Translations under genes and position numbers: made by a program
Shown here: positions 1 through 7,928 of the stretch, one piece after another
How positions within the stretch are numbered: position 1 is the first letter of the stretch
Layout of the letters: each line of letters begins with the position of its first letter
The notes under the pieces: model-generated
The model's database searches: none
The model's input: the letters and a program-made list of their open reading frames with translations, nothing else
Told to the model about the DNA's origin: nothing
NCBI RefSeq assembly: GCF_030268205.1
Contig: NZ_BSQF01000001.1
Location: 1,160,649 to 1,224,648 of the forward strand
Direction: 5' to 3'
From: Allomuricauda sp. NBRC 101325
GTDB lineage: Bacteria > Bacteroidota > Bacteroidia > Flavobacteriales > Flavobacteriaceae
DNA length: 64,000 nucleotides

Positions 1-1027
1 CTACATGGTTGTGTTGATCTAAAGGATTGCCAATGCGAATTTGAGCATAGGCATTGGTAATGGCTTCTTTTACCTGATCATAAATGGATTCATGAATTAT
101 AAGCCTTCGAGTGGATGTGCAACGTTGCCCAGCTGTACCCACAGCACCAAAAACAGCACCGATTACCGTCATTTTAATGTCGGCATCTGGAGTTACGATA
201 ATGGCATTGTTTCCGCCCAGTTCCAAAAGGGACTTGCCCAATCGGGCAGCTACAGCTTGTGCTACAATTTTTCCCATACGAATGGAACCTGTTGCCGAAA
301 CCAATGGGATTCGTTTATCATGGGTCATTAATTCTCCCACTTTATAATCCCCATTAATTAGGCAAGAAATGCCCTCGGGCATATTGTTCTCTTTTAAAAT
401 TTCAGCAATAATATTTTGGCAGGCCACTCCGGTAAGGGGTGTTTTTTCAGAAGGTTTCCACACACAAACATCCCCACAAACCCAAGCCAATGCGGTGTTC
501 CAAGACCAAACGGCAACAGGGAAATTAAAGGCTGAAATAATTCCGACTACACCAAGTGGATGATATTGTTCGTACATGCGGTGTCCTGGTCTTTCTGAGT
601 GCATGGTAAGTCCGTGCAATTGTCTTGAGAGGCCAACGGCAAAATCGCAGATGTCTATCATTTCCTGTACTTCTCCCAAGCCTTCTTGGTACGATTTTCC
701 CATTTCGAAGGATACCAATTTACCCAAGGGTTCTTTTAGTTCACGAAGCTTGTTCCCGAACTGTCGCACAATTTCCCCTCGTTGAGGTGCCGGTATCCTT
801 CGCCATTGCTTAAAAGCGGTAGTGGCGGTTTCCATTACTTTTTCGTAATCTTCTGGTGTGGTGGTTACCACTTTTCCAATAAGGGAACCATCCACGGGAG
901 AATATGAAGCAATGGTTGCACCTGATGCAAAATTCTCTGAACCTGTTGAGGTTCCATTATTTATTTCATTGAGCCCAAGTTGACTAAGGGCTTCTTCAAT
1001 TCCAAAAGAAGTAGTAGTAATTGACAT
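1..1027 (-). CDS. Aldehyde dehydrogenase, ALDH7 (antiquitin/AmaB-like), partial
   Basis: The first 342 codons are present; the C-terminal third runs off the left edge. The family oxidises alpha-aminoadipate semialdehyde (in equilibrium with piperideine-6-carboxylate) with NAD in lysine breakdown. ALDH7 signatures are visible: PAPQRGEIVRQ, GEVQEMIDICDFAVGLSR, AFNFPVAV, the catalytic-Glu motif ELGGNNAII and the catalytic-Cys motif GQRCTSTRRL. The Asn-Asn after ELGG and the long GLSR block separate it from ALDH8 aminomuconate-semialdehyde dehydrogenase, which would have fitted the neighbouring kynurenine-pathway gene better. It starts 60 bases after the DUF1304 gene and has its own -7 box, so it may be transcribed separately. 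Family assignment is firm; the substrate is inferred from the family. Confidence 0.9.
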   Translation of the reverse strand, partial: MSITTTSFGIEEALSQLGLNEINNGTSTGSENFASGATIASYSPVDGSLIGKVVTTTPEDYEKVMETATTAFKQWRRIPAPQRGEIVRQFGNKLRELKEPLGKLVSFEMGKSYQEGLGEVQEMIDICDFAVGLSRQLHGLTMHSERPGHRMYEQYHPLGVVGIISAFNFPVAVWSWNTALAWVCGDVCVWKPSEKTPLTGVACQNIIAEILKENNMPEGISCLINGDYKVGELMTHDKRIPLVSATGSIRMGKIVAQAVAARLGKSLLELGGNNAIIVTPDADIKMTVIGAVFGAVGTAGQRCTSTRRLIIHESIYDQVKEAITNAYAQIRIGNPLDQHNHV

Positions 1028-1062
1028 TTATAACTTTTTTAGTGTGAAATGTTATATTTCTA

Positions 1063-1070
1063 CAAAAATA
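1063..1070 (-). promoter_or_regulatory. Bacteroidota -7 box upstream of the ALDH7 gene
   Basis: Read on the minus strand this is TATTTTTG, an exact TAnnTTTG box, 35 bases before the ALDH7 start codon. No TTG -33 element is seen at the expected 19-21 base spacing, so the call rests on one box. Confidence 0.35.
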
Positions 1071-1087
1071 ATGATAAAGATTCAGAG

Positions 1088-1489
1088 CTAGATCATTATT
1101 TTAAATTGAATTCCTTTAATGGAATCCAACGCAATAATATAGAGGATGATACCGATCAGTGCAGGTACTGCTTGAACGATAAATATTTTTTTGGAAACAC
1201 TTATGGCACCAAAAATTCCTGCGACTGCCACACAGCTTAAAAAGAAAAGTGCGACATAAACTTGCCATAAAGGGTCTGGGATTACCAATGCCCAAATAAG
1301 GCCAGCGGCCAAAAATCCATTGTAAAGTCCTTGGTTGGCCGCCATGTTTTTGGTGGATTCAAAAAGCTCTTGGGGGAAATTTCGGAATACCTTTCTTGCT
1401 TTGGTAGTCCAAGCGAACATTTCCAACCATAAAAAATAGCAGTGAAGCAAGGCCACGATGGCCGTTATTATTTTAGCGAATATCAACAT
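1088..1489 (-). CDS. DUF1304 family membrane protein
   Basis: A 133-residue protein with four hydrophobic segments (about residues 3-22, 52-70, 74-95 and 105-122). The N-terminal pattern HCYFLWLEMFAWTTKARKVF and the NQGLYNGFLAAGL segment are typical of DUF1304, a family of small inner-membrane proteins without a known function. Its ATG overlaps the stop codon of the upstream 3-hydroxyanthranilate dioxygenase gene by one base (TAATG), which suggests translational coupling. The contact with the dioxygenase may be functional or just operon packing. Confidence 0.85.
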   Translation of the reverse strand: MLIFAKIITAIVALLHCYFLWLEMFAWTTKARKVFRNFPQELFESTKNMAANQGLYNGFLAAGLIWALVIPDPLWQVYVALFFLSCVAVAGIFGAISVSKKIFIVQAVPALIGIILYIIALDSIKGIQFKIMI

Positions 1490-2031
1490 TATTCCTCTTT
1501 TGCAACAAAGCGTTCATCAACGGGCATTACAGTACCACAATTATCACAGGTTCTCAATTCTTCTGAACCGTAAAAATGTTTGAAATGGGCCAAAAAGTCT
1601 TTTTCAATATCGTTCAAAGTGAAATAAGCCTCATATAATTTATGATTACAATTATCACAGAACCAAAGCAGTCCATCGTCAACGTTCATATCAGCCCTTT
1701 TGCGTTCCACTACAAGACCAATGGAACCTTCATGGCGCACTGGTGAGTGGGGCACTTTTGCTGGGTGCAGATACATATCCCCTGGTCCCAATTTCATGGT
1801 TTTTTTCTGCCCATCTTCCTGAATGTGCACTTCAATTGTACCTTCCAATTGGTAAAACAGTTCTTCCGTTTCGTTATAATGGTAATCCTTTCGTGCGTTT
1901 GGGCCTGCCACAATCATAACAATGTAGTCGCCTGACTCTTTATAAAGGTTCCTGTTTCCAACGGGGGGTTTAAGGGTATCCCTGTTTTCTTCAACCCATT
2001 TGTTCAGGTTAAAGGGAGCTTGTATGGCCAT
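1489..2031 (-). CDS. nbaC: 3-hydroxyanthranilate 3,4-dioxygenase
   Basis: Cytosolic cupin that opens the ring of 3-hydroxyanthranilate to 2-amino-3-carboxymuconate semialdehyde, late in the kynurenine route of tryptophan breakdown. Starting at the second in-frame ATG (MAIQAPFN) gives 180 residues and places the iron ligands at H51, E57 and H95 and the substrate arginines at R47 and R99, the numbering of the characterised bacterial enzyme. The C-terminal rubredoxin-like CxxC pairs fall at C125/C128 and C162/C165, as in that enzyme. The upstream ATG at 2076 would add 15 residues that the family lacks. It leads a run with DUF1304 and ALDH7. kynA, which starts the same pathway, is at 40373. Confidence 0.96.
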   Translation of the reverse strand: MAIQAPFNLNKWVEENRDTLKPPVGNRNLYKESGDYIVMIVAGPNARKDYHYNETEELFYQLEGTIEVHIQEDGQKKTMKLGPGDMYLHPAKVPHSPVRHEGSIGLVVERKRADMNVDDGLLWFCDNCNHKLYEAYFTLNDIEKDFLAHFKHFYGSEELRTCDNCGTVMPVDERFVAKEE

Positions 2032-2087
2032 AATCAAAGATTTTAGGAAAGGTAAAAAAAACCTTTGGGGCATCATAGCAAATCAAA

Positions 2088-2117
2088 AAAAAGACCCGCA
2101 ATATTGCAGGTCTTTTT
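2088..2117 (-). terminator. Hairpin terminator after the CAP lipoprotein gene
   Basis: An AAAAAGACC stem pairs with GGTCTTTTT and continues through a CGCA/TGCA part with one mismatch, around an ATAT loop. A/T runs on both sides make it usable in both directions. It lies 19 bases beyond the CAP gene stop and upstream of the dioxygenase start. Confidence 0.75.
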
Positions 2118-2136
2118 AATAATTATGTTGGGTTGA

Positions 2137-2646
2137 TTATTCTACTTTTATGAAAATCTCCGTGTAATAGGGTCTACCATCTTTATCCAACTGAACACTC
2201 AAAGTGGTATGGGTAAAATCCCCTTCCATAGCCGTTCTATGTGTTGCACTTTCCAACCATGCCTCCATGGTGGCATCAGCAGAACTGTAATATCTCGCTA
2301 CATTTTCTGAAATGGAAACAGCAGACATTTCACTGGCTATTTTTTGTGCCCTATCATCAAAATTATCATGACTCAAGGTATTTTGGGAAATCATGTAATC
2401 GTTGTGCTCCTCGGCATATTTATAAGAAGTGGCACTTTTCTCTAGGGCATTCAATCCGATGGACAAACGGTGTTGGTTTATTAGATCAAGTAAGGCTTCT
2501 TCCATAGCTACGGGATCAACCGTAACTTTTTCGTTACCCGTAGTGGATTGGGTGTATTCCAATTCTTCTTCAAAGGAGTCGCTGCTGCAACTAGTAAAAA
2601 TAAGAGTCCCGATAAGGACAATTAAAACGCCAAGTAATCTATTCAT
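2137..2646 (-). CDS. CAP (SCP/PR1) domain lipoprotein
   Basis: A 169-residue lipoprotein from the ATG that gives MNRLLGVLIVLIG and a lipobox ending in FTSC; an upstream in-frame start at 2673 would put nine polar residues before the signal peptide. After an acidic linker a CAP domain follows: LLDLINQHRLSIGLNAL, then YAEEHNDYM, LSHDNF with the conserved His, ISENVARYYSSADATMEAWLES and THRTAM. The family's two active-site-like histidines (in SHDNF and THRTAM) and the NVAR glutamate region are retained. Bacterial CAP proteins are exported with mostly unknown roles. A terminator follows; no partner gene is evident. Confidence 0.88.
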   Translation of the reverse strand: MNRLLGVLIVLIGTLIFTSCSSDSFEEELEYTQSTTGNEKVTVDPVAMEEALLDLINQHRLSIGLNALEKSATSYKYAEEHNDYMISQNTLSHDNFDDRAQKIASEMSAVSISENVARYYSSADATMEAWLESATHRTAMEGDFTHTTLSVQLDKDGRPYYTEIFIKVE

Positions 2647-2831
2647 TGTAAAGCAATTTTCGGAGTGTCTCAAGCTCCTTTGTGTTCTCCAATTGCTAAA
2701 CTATTGGACAGTAGTGCATAGTCCATATATTTTCCATAGGAAGCACATTCTTACGTCAAAATGCAATTAATTGGGGGAGAGTAGGTTCAAAAAATAGATT
2801 GTTGTGTATTTTATCGATGAAACCGCGCCGT

Positions 2832-3359
2832 TTATAAGATTTCGGCTCTTGGCTCAATTTCTGGAACCTCATCAAGATCGTTTTCAAGAACAAAAGAAAA
2901 CACAAGAGCTCCAATTTCTTTTATGGGTTCGTAAAAAAGGGATTGCGCTTTGGTCTCTTCGTTGATCATATTTAATGGAGAAGTGAGTCTTTCAAAAAAG
3001 ATGAGTAGGGCACCTAGAATAACAGCGACCTTTAACAGACCAAAAATGCCTCCAGCAATTTTGTTCAAAAGTCCCAACATGGCAAAATCAGCAATCTTGG
3101 TCAGAAATTTTCCGGCAAGGTTCACCACAATGATTATGGCAAAAAAAGTAATCAAAAAAGCCGCAATTTGAATGTATTGTTCGTTCCAGTCCAAACGGTC
3201 CGCAAGGTATTCGCCTGTGATGTAGGAAAAATGAATGGCTCCGTAGAGTCCCGCGATCAGAGCAATCAAAGAGGCCAGCTCCACAAAAAGCCCATTCCGT
3301 AAGCCTTGGTAGAGGCCCCAAATCAAAATAATTCCAATAACAATATCCAAAAAGCTCAT
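2832..3359 (-). CDS. cvpA: CvpA family inner-membrane protein
   Basis: A 175-residue protein with four transmembrane segments at about residues 5-18, 26-47, 63-84 and 100-123. The N-terminal DIVIGIILIWGLYQGLRNG and the FLTKIADFAMLGLLNKIAGGIFG segments match CvpA, named for colicin V production but widespread, with a likely envelope-homeostasis role. It is transcribed away from the glpD operon from a short divergent region with back-to-back -7 boxes. Confidence 0.87.
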   Translation of the reverse strand: MSFLDIVIGIILIWGLYQGLRNGLFVELASLIALIAGLYGAIHFSYITGEYLADRLDWNEQYIQIAAFLITFFAIIIVVNLAGKFLTKIADFAMLGLLNKIAGGIFGLLKVAVILGALLIFFERLTSPLNMINEETKAQSLFYEPIKEIGALVFSFVLENDLDEVPEIEPRAEIL

Positions 3360-3372
3360 ATGCAGGTTTTAA

Positions 3373-3380
3373 CAAATATA
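3373..3380 (-). promoter_or_regulatory. -7 box for cvpA
   Basis: Read on the minus strand this is TATATTTG, ending 13 bases before the cvpA ATG. It lies 13 bases from a plus-strand box serving the divergent gene. No clear TTG -33 element was found. Confidence 0.4.
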
Positions 3381-3393
3381 GAATATTGATTTG

Positions 3394-3401
3394 TACCTTT
3401 G
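3394..3401 (+). promoter_or_regulatory. -7 box for the 3420-5759 operon
   Basis: TACCTTTG, an exact TAnnTTTG match ending 18 bases before the ATG of the first gene of the glpD operon. No convincing -33 TTG. Confidence 0.4.
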
Positions 3402-3419
3402 GTACTCATTTCAAAACAC

Positions 3420-3776
3420 ATGTCAAGAGACGAACAATTAAAGGAACGATGGGAATTTTTGGTGGAAAAATTATCAGCGCAATTTTCTGATGGAGACCCA
3501 CTGGAATTGGATGGAATTGTCTATTTGGTGGGCGTTCAGGAATTGGGCAACTTTCATCGAAAGTTCAAGAAAGATGAAAAGGTAAACCTGATGCATATTG
3601 CCATTTGTAGATTGTTGGAACCTTATGGGTACTACGATTTTGATTTTTTTGATGAAGAGGGCTGGCCTCATTATAAAATAAAGGAACAATTGCCACCTTT
3701 AAAGGCAGGCGAACAAGCTGTATTGATGAAAGAAGCCTTGGTCAATTATTTTTTGGAAAAAGAATACATCAGCTAA
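3420..3776 (+). CDS. Conserved hypothetical protein, glpD operon gene 1
   Basis: A 118-residue soluble protein with no signal peptide. The ATG at 3420 (MSRDEQLKERW) lies 18 bases after a -7 box; an upstream in-frame start at 3399 would sit inside that box and is unlikely. The sequence is highly charged, with an acidic/aromatic stretch DFDFFDEEGWPHYK near residues 80-93 and an amphipathic C-terminus. I do not recognise a named domain. Its stop codon directly abuts the ATG of the next gene, so it is co-transcribed with the ABM protein and glpD. No function can be assigned. Confidence 0.75.
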   Translation: MSRDEQLKERWEFLVEKLSAQFSDGDPLELDGIVYLVGVQELGNFHRKFKKDEKVNLMHIAICRLLEPYGYYDFDFFDEEGWPHYKIKEQLPPLKAGEQAVLMKEALVNYFLEKEYIS

Positions 3777-4085
3777 ATGGAACTACAAAAACCCTATTAC
3801 GCCGTAATTTTTACCAACTTAAGAACCGAAGGGGATAATGGCTACGGTCAAATGGCAGAAGAAATGGAAGTTTTGGCCCGAAAACAACCTGGATTTTTAG
3901 GTTTTGAAAGTGCCCGTGATGGCCTAGGGATTGCCATAAGTTATTGGGAAAGTCTGGAAGCCATTTCGAATTGGAAAGCTCAATTAGATCATAAGCAAGC
4001 CCAAAAAAAGGGAATCCAAACTTGGTATTCTTGGTACAAGGTTCGGGTATGCAAAGTGGAGCGCGAATACGAATTCAACAAATAA
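3777..4085 (+). CDS. Antibiotic biosynthesis monooxygenase (ABM) fold protein
   Basis: A 102-residue single-domain protein of the dimeric alpha-beta barrel ABM type. Recognisable parts are the first strand (YYAVIFTNLR), the helix with MAEEMEVLARKQPGFLGFESAR, the strand LGIAISYWESLEAISNWK and the following helix. Members include small monooxygenases, heme-degrading enzymes and many proteins of unknown role. No catalytic residue diagnostic of the heme-degrading IsdG group is evident. It starts right after the previous stop and ends 6 bases before glpD, so it belongs to that operon; a link to glycerol metabolism is only positional. Confidence 0.8.
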   Translation: MELQKPYYAVIFTNLRTEGDNGYGQMAEEMEVLARKQPGFLGFESARDGLGIAISYWESLEAISNWKAQLDHKQAQKKGIQTWYSWYKVRVCKVEREYEFNK

Positions 4086-4091
4086 AATTCT

Positions 4092-5759
4092 ATGGAAGGG
4101 AACATCAATTTTTCAAATGTCAAAAGAAAAGAAACCCTTCAAAAAATAGTTAAGGAAACCTATGATCTCATCGTAATAGGTGGTGGAATCACAGGTGCGG
4201 GTATAGCTTTGGATGCTTCTTCAAGGGGAATGAAAGTGCTGTTGTTGGAAAAGGGGGATTTTGCTTCGGGCACCAGCAGTAAATCCACCAAATTGATTCA
4301 CGGGGGACTTCGCTATTTAAAGCAATTTGATTTTTGGTTGGTAAAAGAAGTGGGTTCCGAACGCGCCATTGTGCACAAGTTGGCCCCACATTTAGTGCTT
4401 CCCGAAAAAATGTTGCTACCCTTGATCGAGGGTGGTTCCTATGGAAAATGGTTGACTTCTATTGGACTAAAAGTATATGATATTTTAGCCCAAGTTACTG
4501 GCGATGACAAACGCCAAATGCTGGAAAAAAAGGAGGCCATGAAACTGGAACCTCTTTTGCCCAAAAAGATTTTGAACGGAGCGGGCTATTATGCAGAATA
4601 CCGAACCGATGATGCCCGACTTACCATGGAAAATGTTAAAACAAGTCTTCAGTTTGGTACCCATGCTTATAATTATGCGAAGGTTACCGATTTTATATAT
4701 AAAAACGAAAAAGTTGCTGGGGTTAAGTTTTCTGATGAAGTGTTTGGCGATACGTATGAAGTTTCATCCAAATATGTAATCAATGCGGCAGGACCATGGG
4801 TAGATGAATTGCGAAGCGTAAACCATTCCAAAAAGGGAAAACGTTTGCATTTGACCAAAGGGGTGCATTTGGTATTTCCAAAGGAAAAACTGCCTGTAAA
4901 GCAATCTGTGTATTTTGATATTCCCGATGGACGTATGATGTTCGCCATTCCACGTGGTAAGGTAACCTACATTGGTACAACAGACACCAATTACAATTTG
5001 GACAAAGATCATGTAACTACGGATATCGCTGATGCCATTTATTTGGTTTCAGCCGTGAACCATATGTTCCCAGATATCAATTTGGAGTTGGATGACATCA
5101 TCTCTTCTTGGGCAGGATTACGTCCTTTGATTCATGAAGAGGGTAAATCAGCTTCCGAACTTTCCAGAAAGGATGAAATTTTTACTTCAGATACGGGATT
5201 GGTGAGTATCGCTGGTGGAAAATTGACAGGCTATCGAAAAATGGCAGAACGGGTAGTGAATCGAGTTGCCAAAGAAATGGAAGAGGATTTTGATGCAACA
5301 TTAAAACCATGTTCCACGGATAAGATTCCACTATGTGGTAATGGTTTTAAGAAGTTCAAGCAGGTAAAAAAATACATGGATGAGATTTTAGAGCGTATAG
5401 AAAAAGATGGCTTTAAAAAGTACGATGCTTGGTATTTGGTGACTACCTATGGCAAACAGACCGAAACCATTTTGGAACGCTACACTAAAATTAAAGGTGT
5501 CAATTCCAAAGAACGAATGATCAGAGCCGAGGCTCAATTTGCCATTGCATTTGAAATGGCCATAAATCCTTTGGATTTTTTCATTAGACGAACAGGTCGA
5601 CTCTATTTTGATATTGATAGTGTTCGCACCTACATGCCAGCTGTTTTTGAAGAATTTCAACAAGCCTATTCCTACTCCGAAGCAGAAATGGCTGAGTTTA
5701 AAAAGCAATTGGAATCCGAATTGGAGGAGCATTCCAATTTTAGTTTGGATAGGGCTTAA
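4092..5759 (+). CDS. glpD: FAD-dependent glycerol-3-phosphate dehydrogenase
   Basis: Membrane-associated flavoenzyme oxidising sn-glycerol-3-phosphate to dihydroxyacetone phosphate and passing electrons to quinone. The 555 residues match the GlpD family. The N-terminal FAD-binding motif DLIVIGGGITGAGIALDAS is at about residues 26-44, followed by the hallmark SSKSTKLIHGGLRYL. TYIGTTDTNYN and SSWAGLRPLI mark the substrate half, and GLVSIAGGKLTGYRKMA closes the FAD domain; a C-terminal helical cap follows. It is the last gene of a three-gene operon and is convergent with gpsA, which runs the same interconversion with NAD(P)H. Its stop codon is immediately followed by a decayed gpsA 3' fragment. 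Confidence 0.96.
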   Translation: MEGNINFSNVKRKETLQKIVKETYDLIVIGGGITGAGIALDASSRGMKVLLLEKGDFASGTSSKSTKLIHGGLRYLKQFDFWLVKEVGSERAIVHKLAPHLVLPEKMLLPLIEGGSYGKWLTSIGLKVYDILAQVTGDDKRQMLEKKEAMKLEPLLPKKILNGAGYYAEYRTDDARLTMENVKTSLQFGTHAYNYAKVTDFIYKNEKVAGVKFSDEVFGDTYEVSSKYVINAAGPWVDELRSVNHSKKGKRLHLTKGVHLVFPKEKLPVKQSVYFDIPDGRMMFAIPRGKVTYIGTTDTNYNLDKDHVTTDIADAIYLVSAVNHMFPDINLELDDIISSWAGLRPLIHEEGKSASELSRKDEIFTSDTGLVSIAGGKLTGYRKMAERVVNRVAKEMEEDFDATLKPCSTDKIPLCGNGFKKFKQVKKYMDEILERIEKDGFKKYDAWYLVTTYGKQTETILERYTKIKGVNSKERMIRAEAQFAIAFEMAINPLDFFIRRTGRLYFDIDSVRTYMPAVFEEFQQAYSYSEAEMAEFKKQLESELEEHSNFSLDRA

Positions 5760-5818
5760 TCCAACTTCTCCGTCAATTTTTCAAAAACTTTTTTTGGATT
5801 TTTCTCCAATTTCTCCAT
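5756..5818 (-). pseudogene. Decayed 3' fragment of gpsA with an internal deletion
   Basis: Read on the minus strand, 20 codons plus stop encode MEKLEKNPKKVFEKLTEKLD. The intact gpsA at 7929 ends with the same residues, except that 18 codons between MEKLEK and NPKK are missing here. Over the 63 aligned bases I count four differences, all silent within codons, apart from the stop (TAA instead of TGA). Further upstream in the fragment similarity fades and an in-frame stop appears within about ten codons, so it cannot be a gene. The deletion endpoints lie in a GAGAAAAA repeat, which fits slippage or short-repeat recombination. The fragment overlaps the glpD stop codon. Confidence 0.85.
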
Positions 5819-6011
5819 ATAAGGGTAGGTTATGGACAAATCCCACCATTAATTTATTTCTTTTCAACAAACCTCAGAATTGCCAATCGGTCAATTCAAA
5901 ACCACCATCCGTCAACCCAAAAAGGGTATCCGCTGATTTTAAAGACATTGAAAGATTAGTATTACATAGATTCATACCAATCTTAAATTTAATTGACTAA
6001 AATCCTACTTT
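5819..6011. other. Non-coding stretch at the left of the inserted gene pair
   Basis: AT-rich sequence between the gpsA remnant and the first inserted gene. I see no gene, no clear promoter box and no terminator hairpin here. A forward reading frame that runs out of glpD through this stretch has no start or composition of its own. Confidence 0.5.
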
Positions 6012-7250
6012 ATGCAATTCTATAAAATCAAATCTCCAGTTAATCCAAACACCTTTTTTTCAATTGTAACCTTTATTTTGTTTTTATTATTGAGTTCATG
6101 TGAAAATGAGGAAGAACCAAGCTTGATTATAGAAGAAAACCAATCCATTTCGTTACTGTTTGACAAAGAAGGTATTGAAAGAGCTGAATTAAAAGAAAAA
6201 TTAGCTTACAAGAATTATCACCTAACAAAATTAATGGAAGAGTTGCTTAGGGTAAATCCCAATTTTGATAACGAAAAAACTGGGAAATCTGTAAAAGCAG
6301 AGCATTTAAATACTTTTTATTTTAAGGATTTATTGAGCGAAAATATAGCAGGAAAGAGTGAAAGTTCAATAAATGATAGTATTCAGTTTTCAGTGGAAGC
6401 TTTTATTGAACTTGAAGGTGAATCGTGGTATCCATATGTTTATAAAATAAAAGATGGCACTGGAACTCAACCATTATTCTTGATAAACAGTTTTGACCCT
6501 GATTTGAAAAAAGAGATTGTGCAGGGATATATATTAAATGTAAGGGGGCAATTGGAACTGAAGTATCGTGATTTGCTAGAGAATGACATTTTTGGTCCAA
6601 ACCCTGCGGAGGAAGCCTTGGAAAATGAAGTTTTTGTTTTAGGTATAGCTCCAGAAGATCAAGAATATATATTACCAGAAGACGAAAATGCAGATTCTTA
6701 TGGGGGAGGTGGCGGAAATGATGACATTCTTCCAGAGGACCTGCAAATTTTTAAAATTAAAATAAAGGACAAGAAGGAATCATGGTTGGAAAAGGCTGAT
6801 GTACATATTTATGGATATGCTATGTCTGATGATGAGGATTTTTTTCAACCCTTAGGATATTTTTGGGGGGATAGGATAACCATAGATGGTGCACAAATTA
6901 GAAATAACCCTGAGTATGTTTTGGGTAAGTTTTCAAACTCAGATGTGAATAATGGTACATTTAAAACCATCAATAAGCATTTGATGAATAAAAGCGCGTC
7001 ATCTAGTATTTTTATTTCATACATAATTTATGAATATGATGGTTTCCCAGCACCTTTGAAACAGGTTTCTTTTGGAAGGCCGGGAGGTACTGATGCCTTA
7101 ATTAGCTATAGGTCTTACAATCAAAAATATATTTCTGCACAAGTTCGTGCTTGTGATGATTTCATTCCAGCGAATTATTTCGTATTGAATGGTTTTGGAA
7201 ATAGTATCTCGAACTTGACGATAGAATTCCATTACAATGCCTCCAATTAA
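6012..7250 (+). CDS. Lipoprotein of unknown function in the glpD-gpsA insert
   Basis: A 412-residue protein with a signal peptide and lipobox (LLLSSC, cysteine near residue 31), so it is likely membrane-anchored. After the acidic start of the mature protein comes a charged, partly helical region, then a linker with Asp/Glu and GGGGG around residue 232, then a beta-rich C-terminal part of about 165 residues. I do not recognise the family. Hand counts in three 60-base lines give 18, 22 and 22 G+C, against 22-28 in lines from glpD and gpsA, so it is more AT-rich than its neighbours. It pairs with the next gene, 13 bases downstream, and both lie between two copies of the gpsA 3' end, which suggests acquisition. 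Confidence 0.72.
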   Translation: MQFYKIKSPVNPNTFFSIVTFILFLLLSSCENEEEPSLIIEENQSISLLFDKEGIERAELKEKLAYKNYHLTKLMEELLRVNPNFDNEKTGKSVKAEHLNTFYFKDLLSENIAGKSESSINDSIQFSVEAFIELEGESWYPYVYKIKDGTGTQPLFLINSFDPDLKKEIVQGYILNVRGQLELKYRDLLENDIFGPNPAEEALENEVFVLGIAPEDQEYILPEDENADSYGGGGGNDDILPEDLQIFKIKIKDKKESWLEKADVHIYGYAMSDDEDFFQPLGYFWGDRITIDGAQIRNNPEYVLGKFSNSDVNNGTFKTINKHLMNKSASSSIFISYIIYEYDGFPAPLKQVSFGRPGGTDALISYRSYNQKYISAQVRACDDFIPANYFVLNGFGNSISNLTIEFHYNASN

Positions 7251-7263
7251 TCCAACACTTTTT

Positions 7264-7920
7264 ATGAAGAATTTATTCCTAATTCTATTCATACTACCAT
7301 ATTTTATCTTAGCCCAAAATAATTCTAGAGAAAAAAGTTTCTTTTTCAATTTAGGTGCGGAATTTAGAATCACGCCTATTCATAAATCGGGCGATCAAGC
7401 TATGGCAACTATGTTTGTTAGTCCTGATTCGCAAAATGCAGGTCCCGTGCTAAATCTTGGGGTTGATTATTATTTCACGAAAAATTTCAGTTTTGGATTT
7501 GTAAGCTCCATTCGCTATGACCTGCTTACAACCCAAATTGAGACCACAGCACCCAGTGATGGAACAAATTCTAAAATTGAACGAGGTTTACTCTATGGCT
7601 ACCATTTTAATTTAAATTACCGCTTCGCAGTTTTTAAAAAAGGAGATTTGCTGGTCTGTGCTGGATGGTCTTTGCTCAACAGAAATAGCGAATATGTAAG
7701 AACTGAATCAATTTACGATAAAGATGGACAAATTATTGATTCAAACACGAACATTGATAATTATAATTTCAGTGCAAATAGAGTCTCAATCGGATATGGA
7801 AAAGGCAGGTCTAAGTTAATGATGGGAATGTACATATCTCGCAACACTAAATACTTCTCCGAAAAAACAACATTTATGATTCCCTTTGTGAGCTATAGTT
7901 TTGATGTTGTTAAGCTTTGA
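7264..7920 (+). CDS. Secreted beta-barrel-like protein of unknown function
   Basis: A 218-residue protein with a signal peptide (MKNLFLILFILPYFILAQ); the ATG at 7264 is chosen because the upstream in-frame start at 7237 lies inside the previous gene and would break the signal peptide. The mature part alternates hydrophobic and polar residues in strands (VLNLGVDYYF, FSFGFVSSIRY, FNLNYRFAVF, RVSIGYG, MMGMYIS) and ends in an aromatic-rich strand FVSYSFDVVKL. This is the pattern of a small outer-membrane beta-barrel. It stops 8 bases before the end of convergent gpsA. Probably co-transcribed with the lipoprotein upstream; a joint surface role is inference. Confidence 0.7.
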   Translation: MKNLFLILFILPYFILAQNNSREKSFFFNLGAEFRITPIHKSGDQAMATMFVSPDSQNAGPVLNLGVDYYFTKNFSFGFVSSIRYDLLTTQIETTAPSDGTNSKIERGLLYGYHFNLNYRFAVFKKGDLLVCAGWSLLNRNSEYVRTESIYDKDGQIIDSNTNIDNYNFSANRVSIGYGKGRSKLMMGMYISRNTKYFSEKTTFMIPFVSYSFDVVKL

Positions 7921-7928
7921 CTTTTAAA

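Noticed and set aside
1-1027. Aminomuconate-semialdehyde dehydrogenase (ALDH8)
   Set aside because: Tempting next to the dioxygenase, but the ELGGNNAII and GQRCTSTRRL motifs and the GLSR block are those of ALDH7.
5608-6000. Open frame of 130 codons running out of glpD
   Set aside because: It shares glpD sequence in another frame and then crosses the gpsA remnant, with no start or composition of its own.
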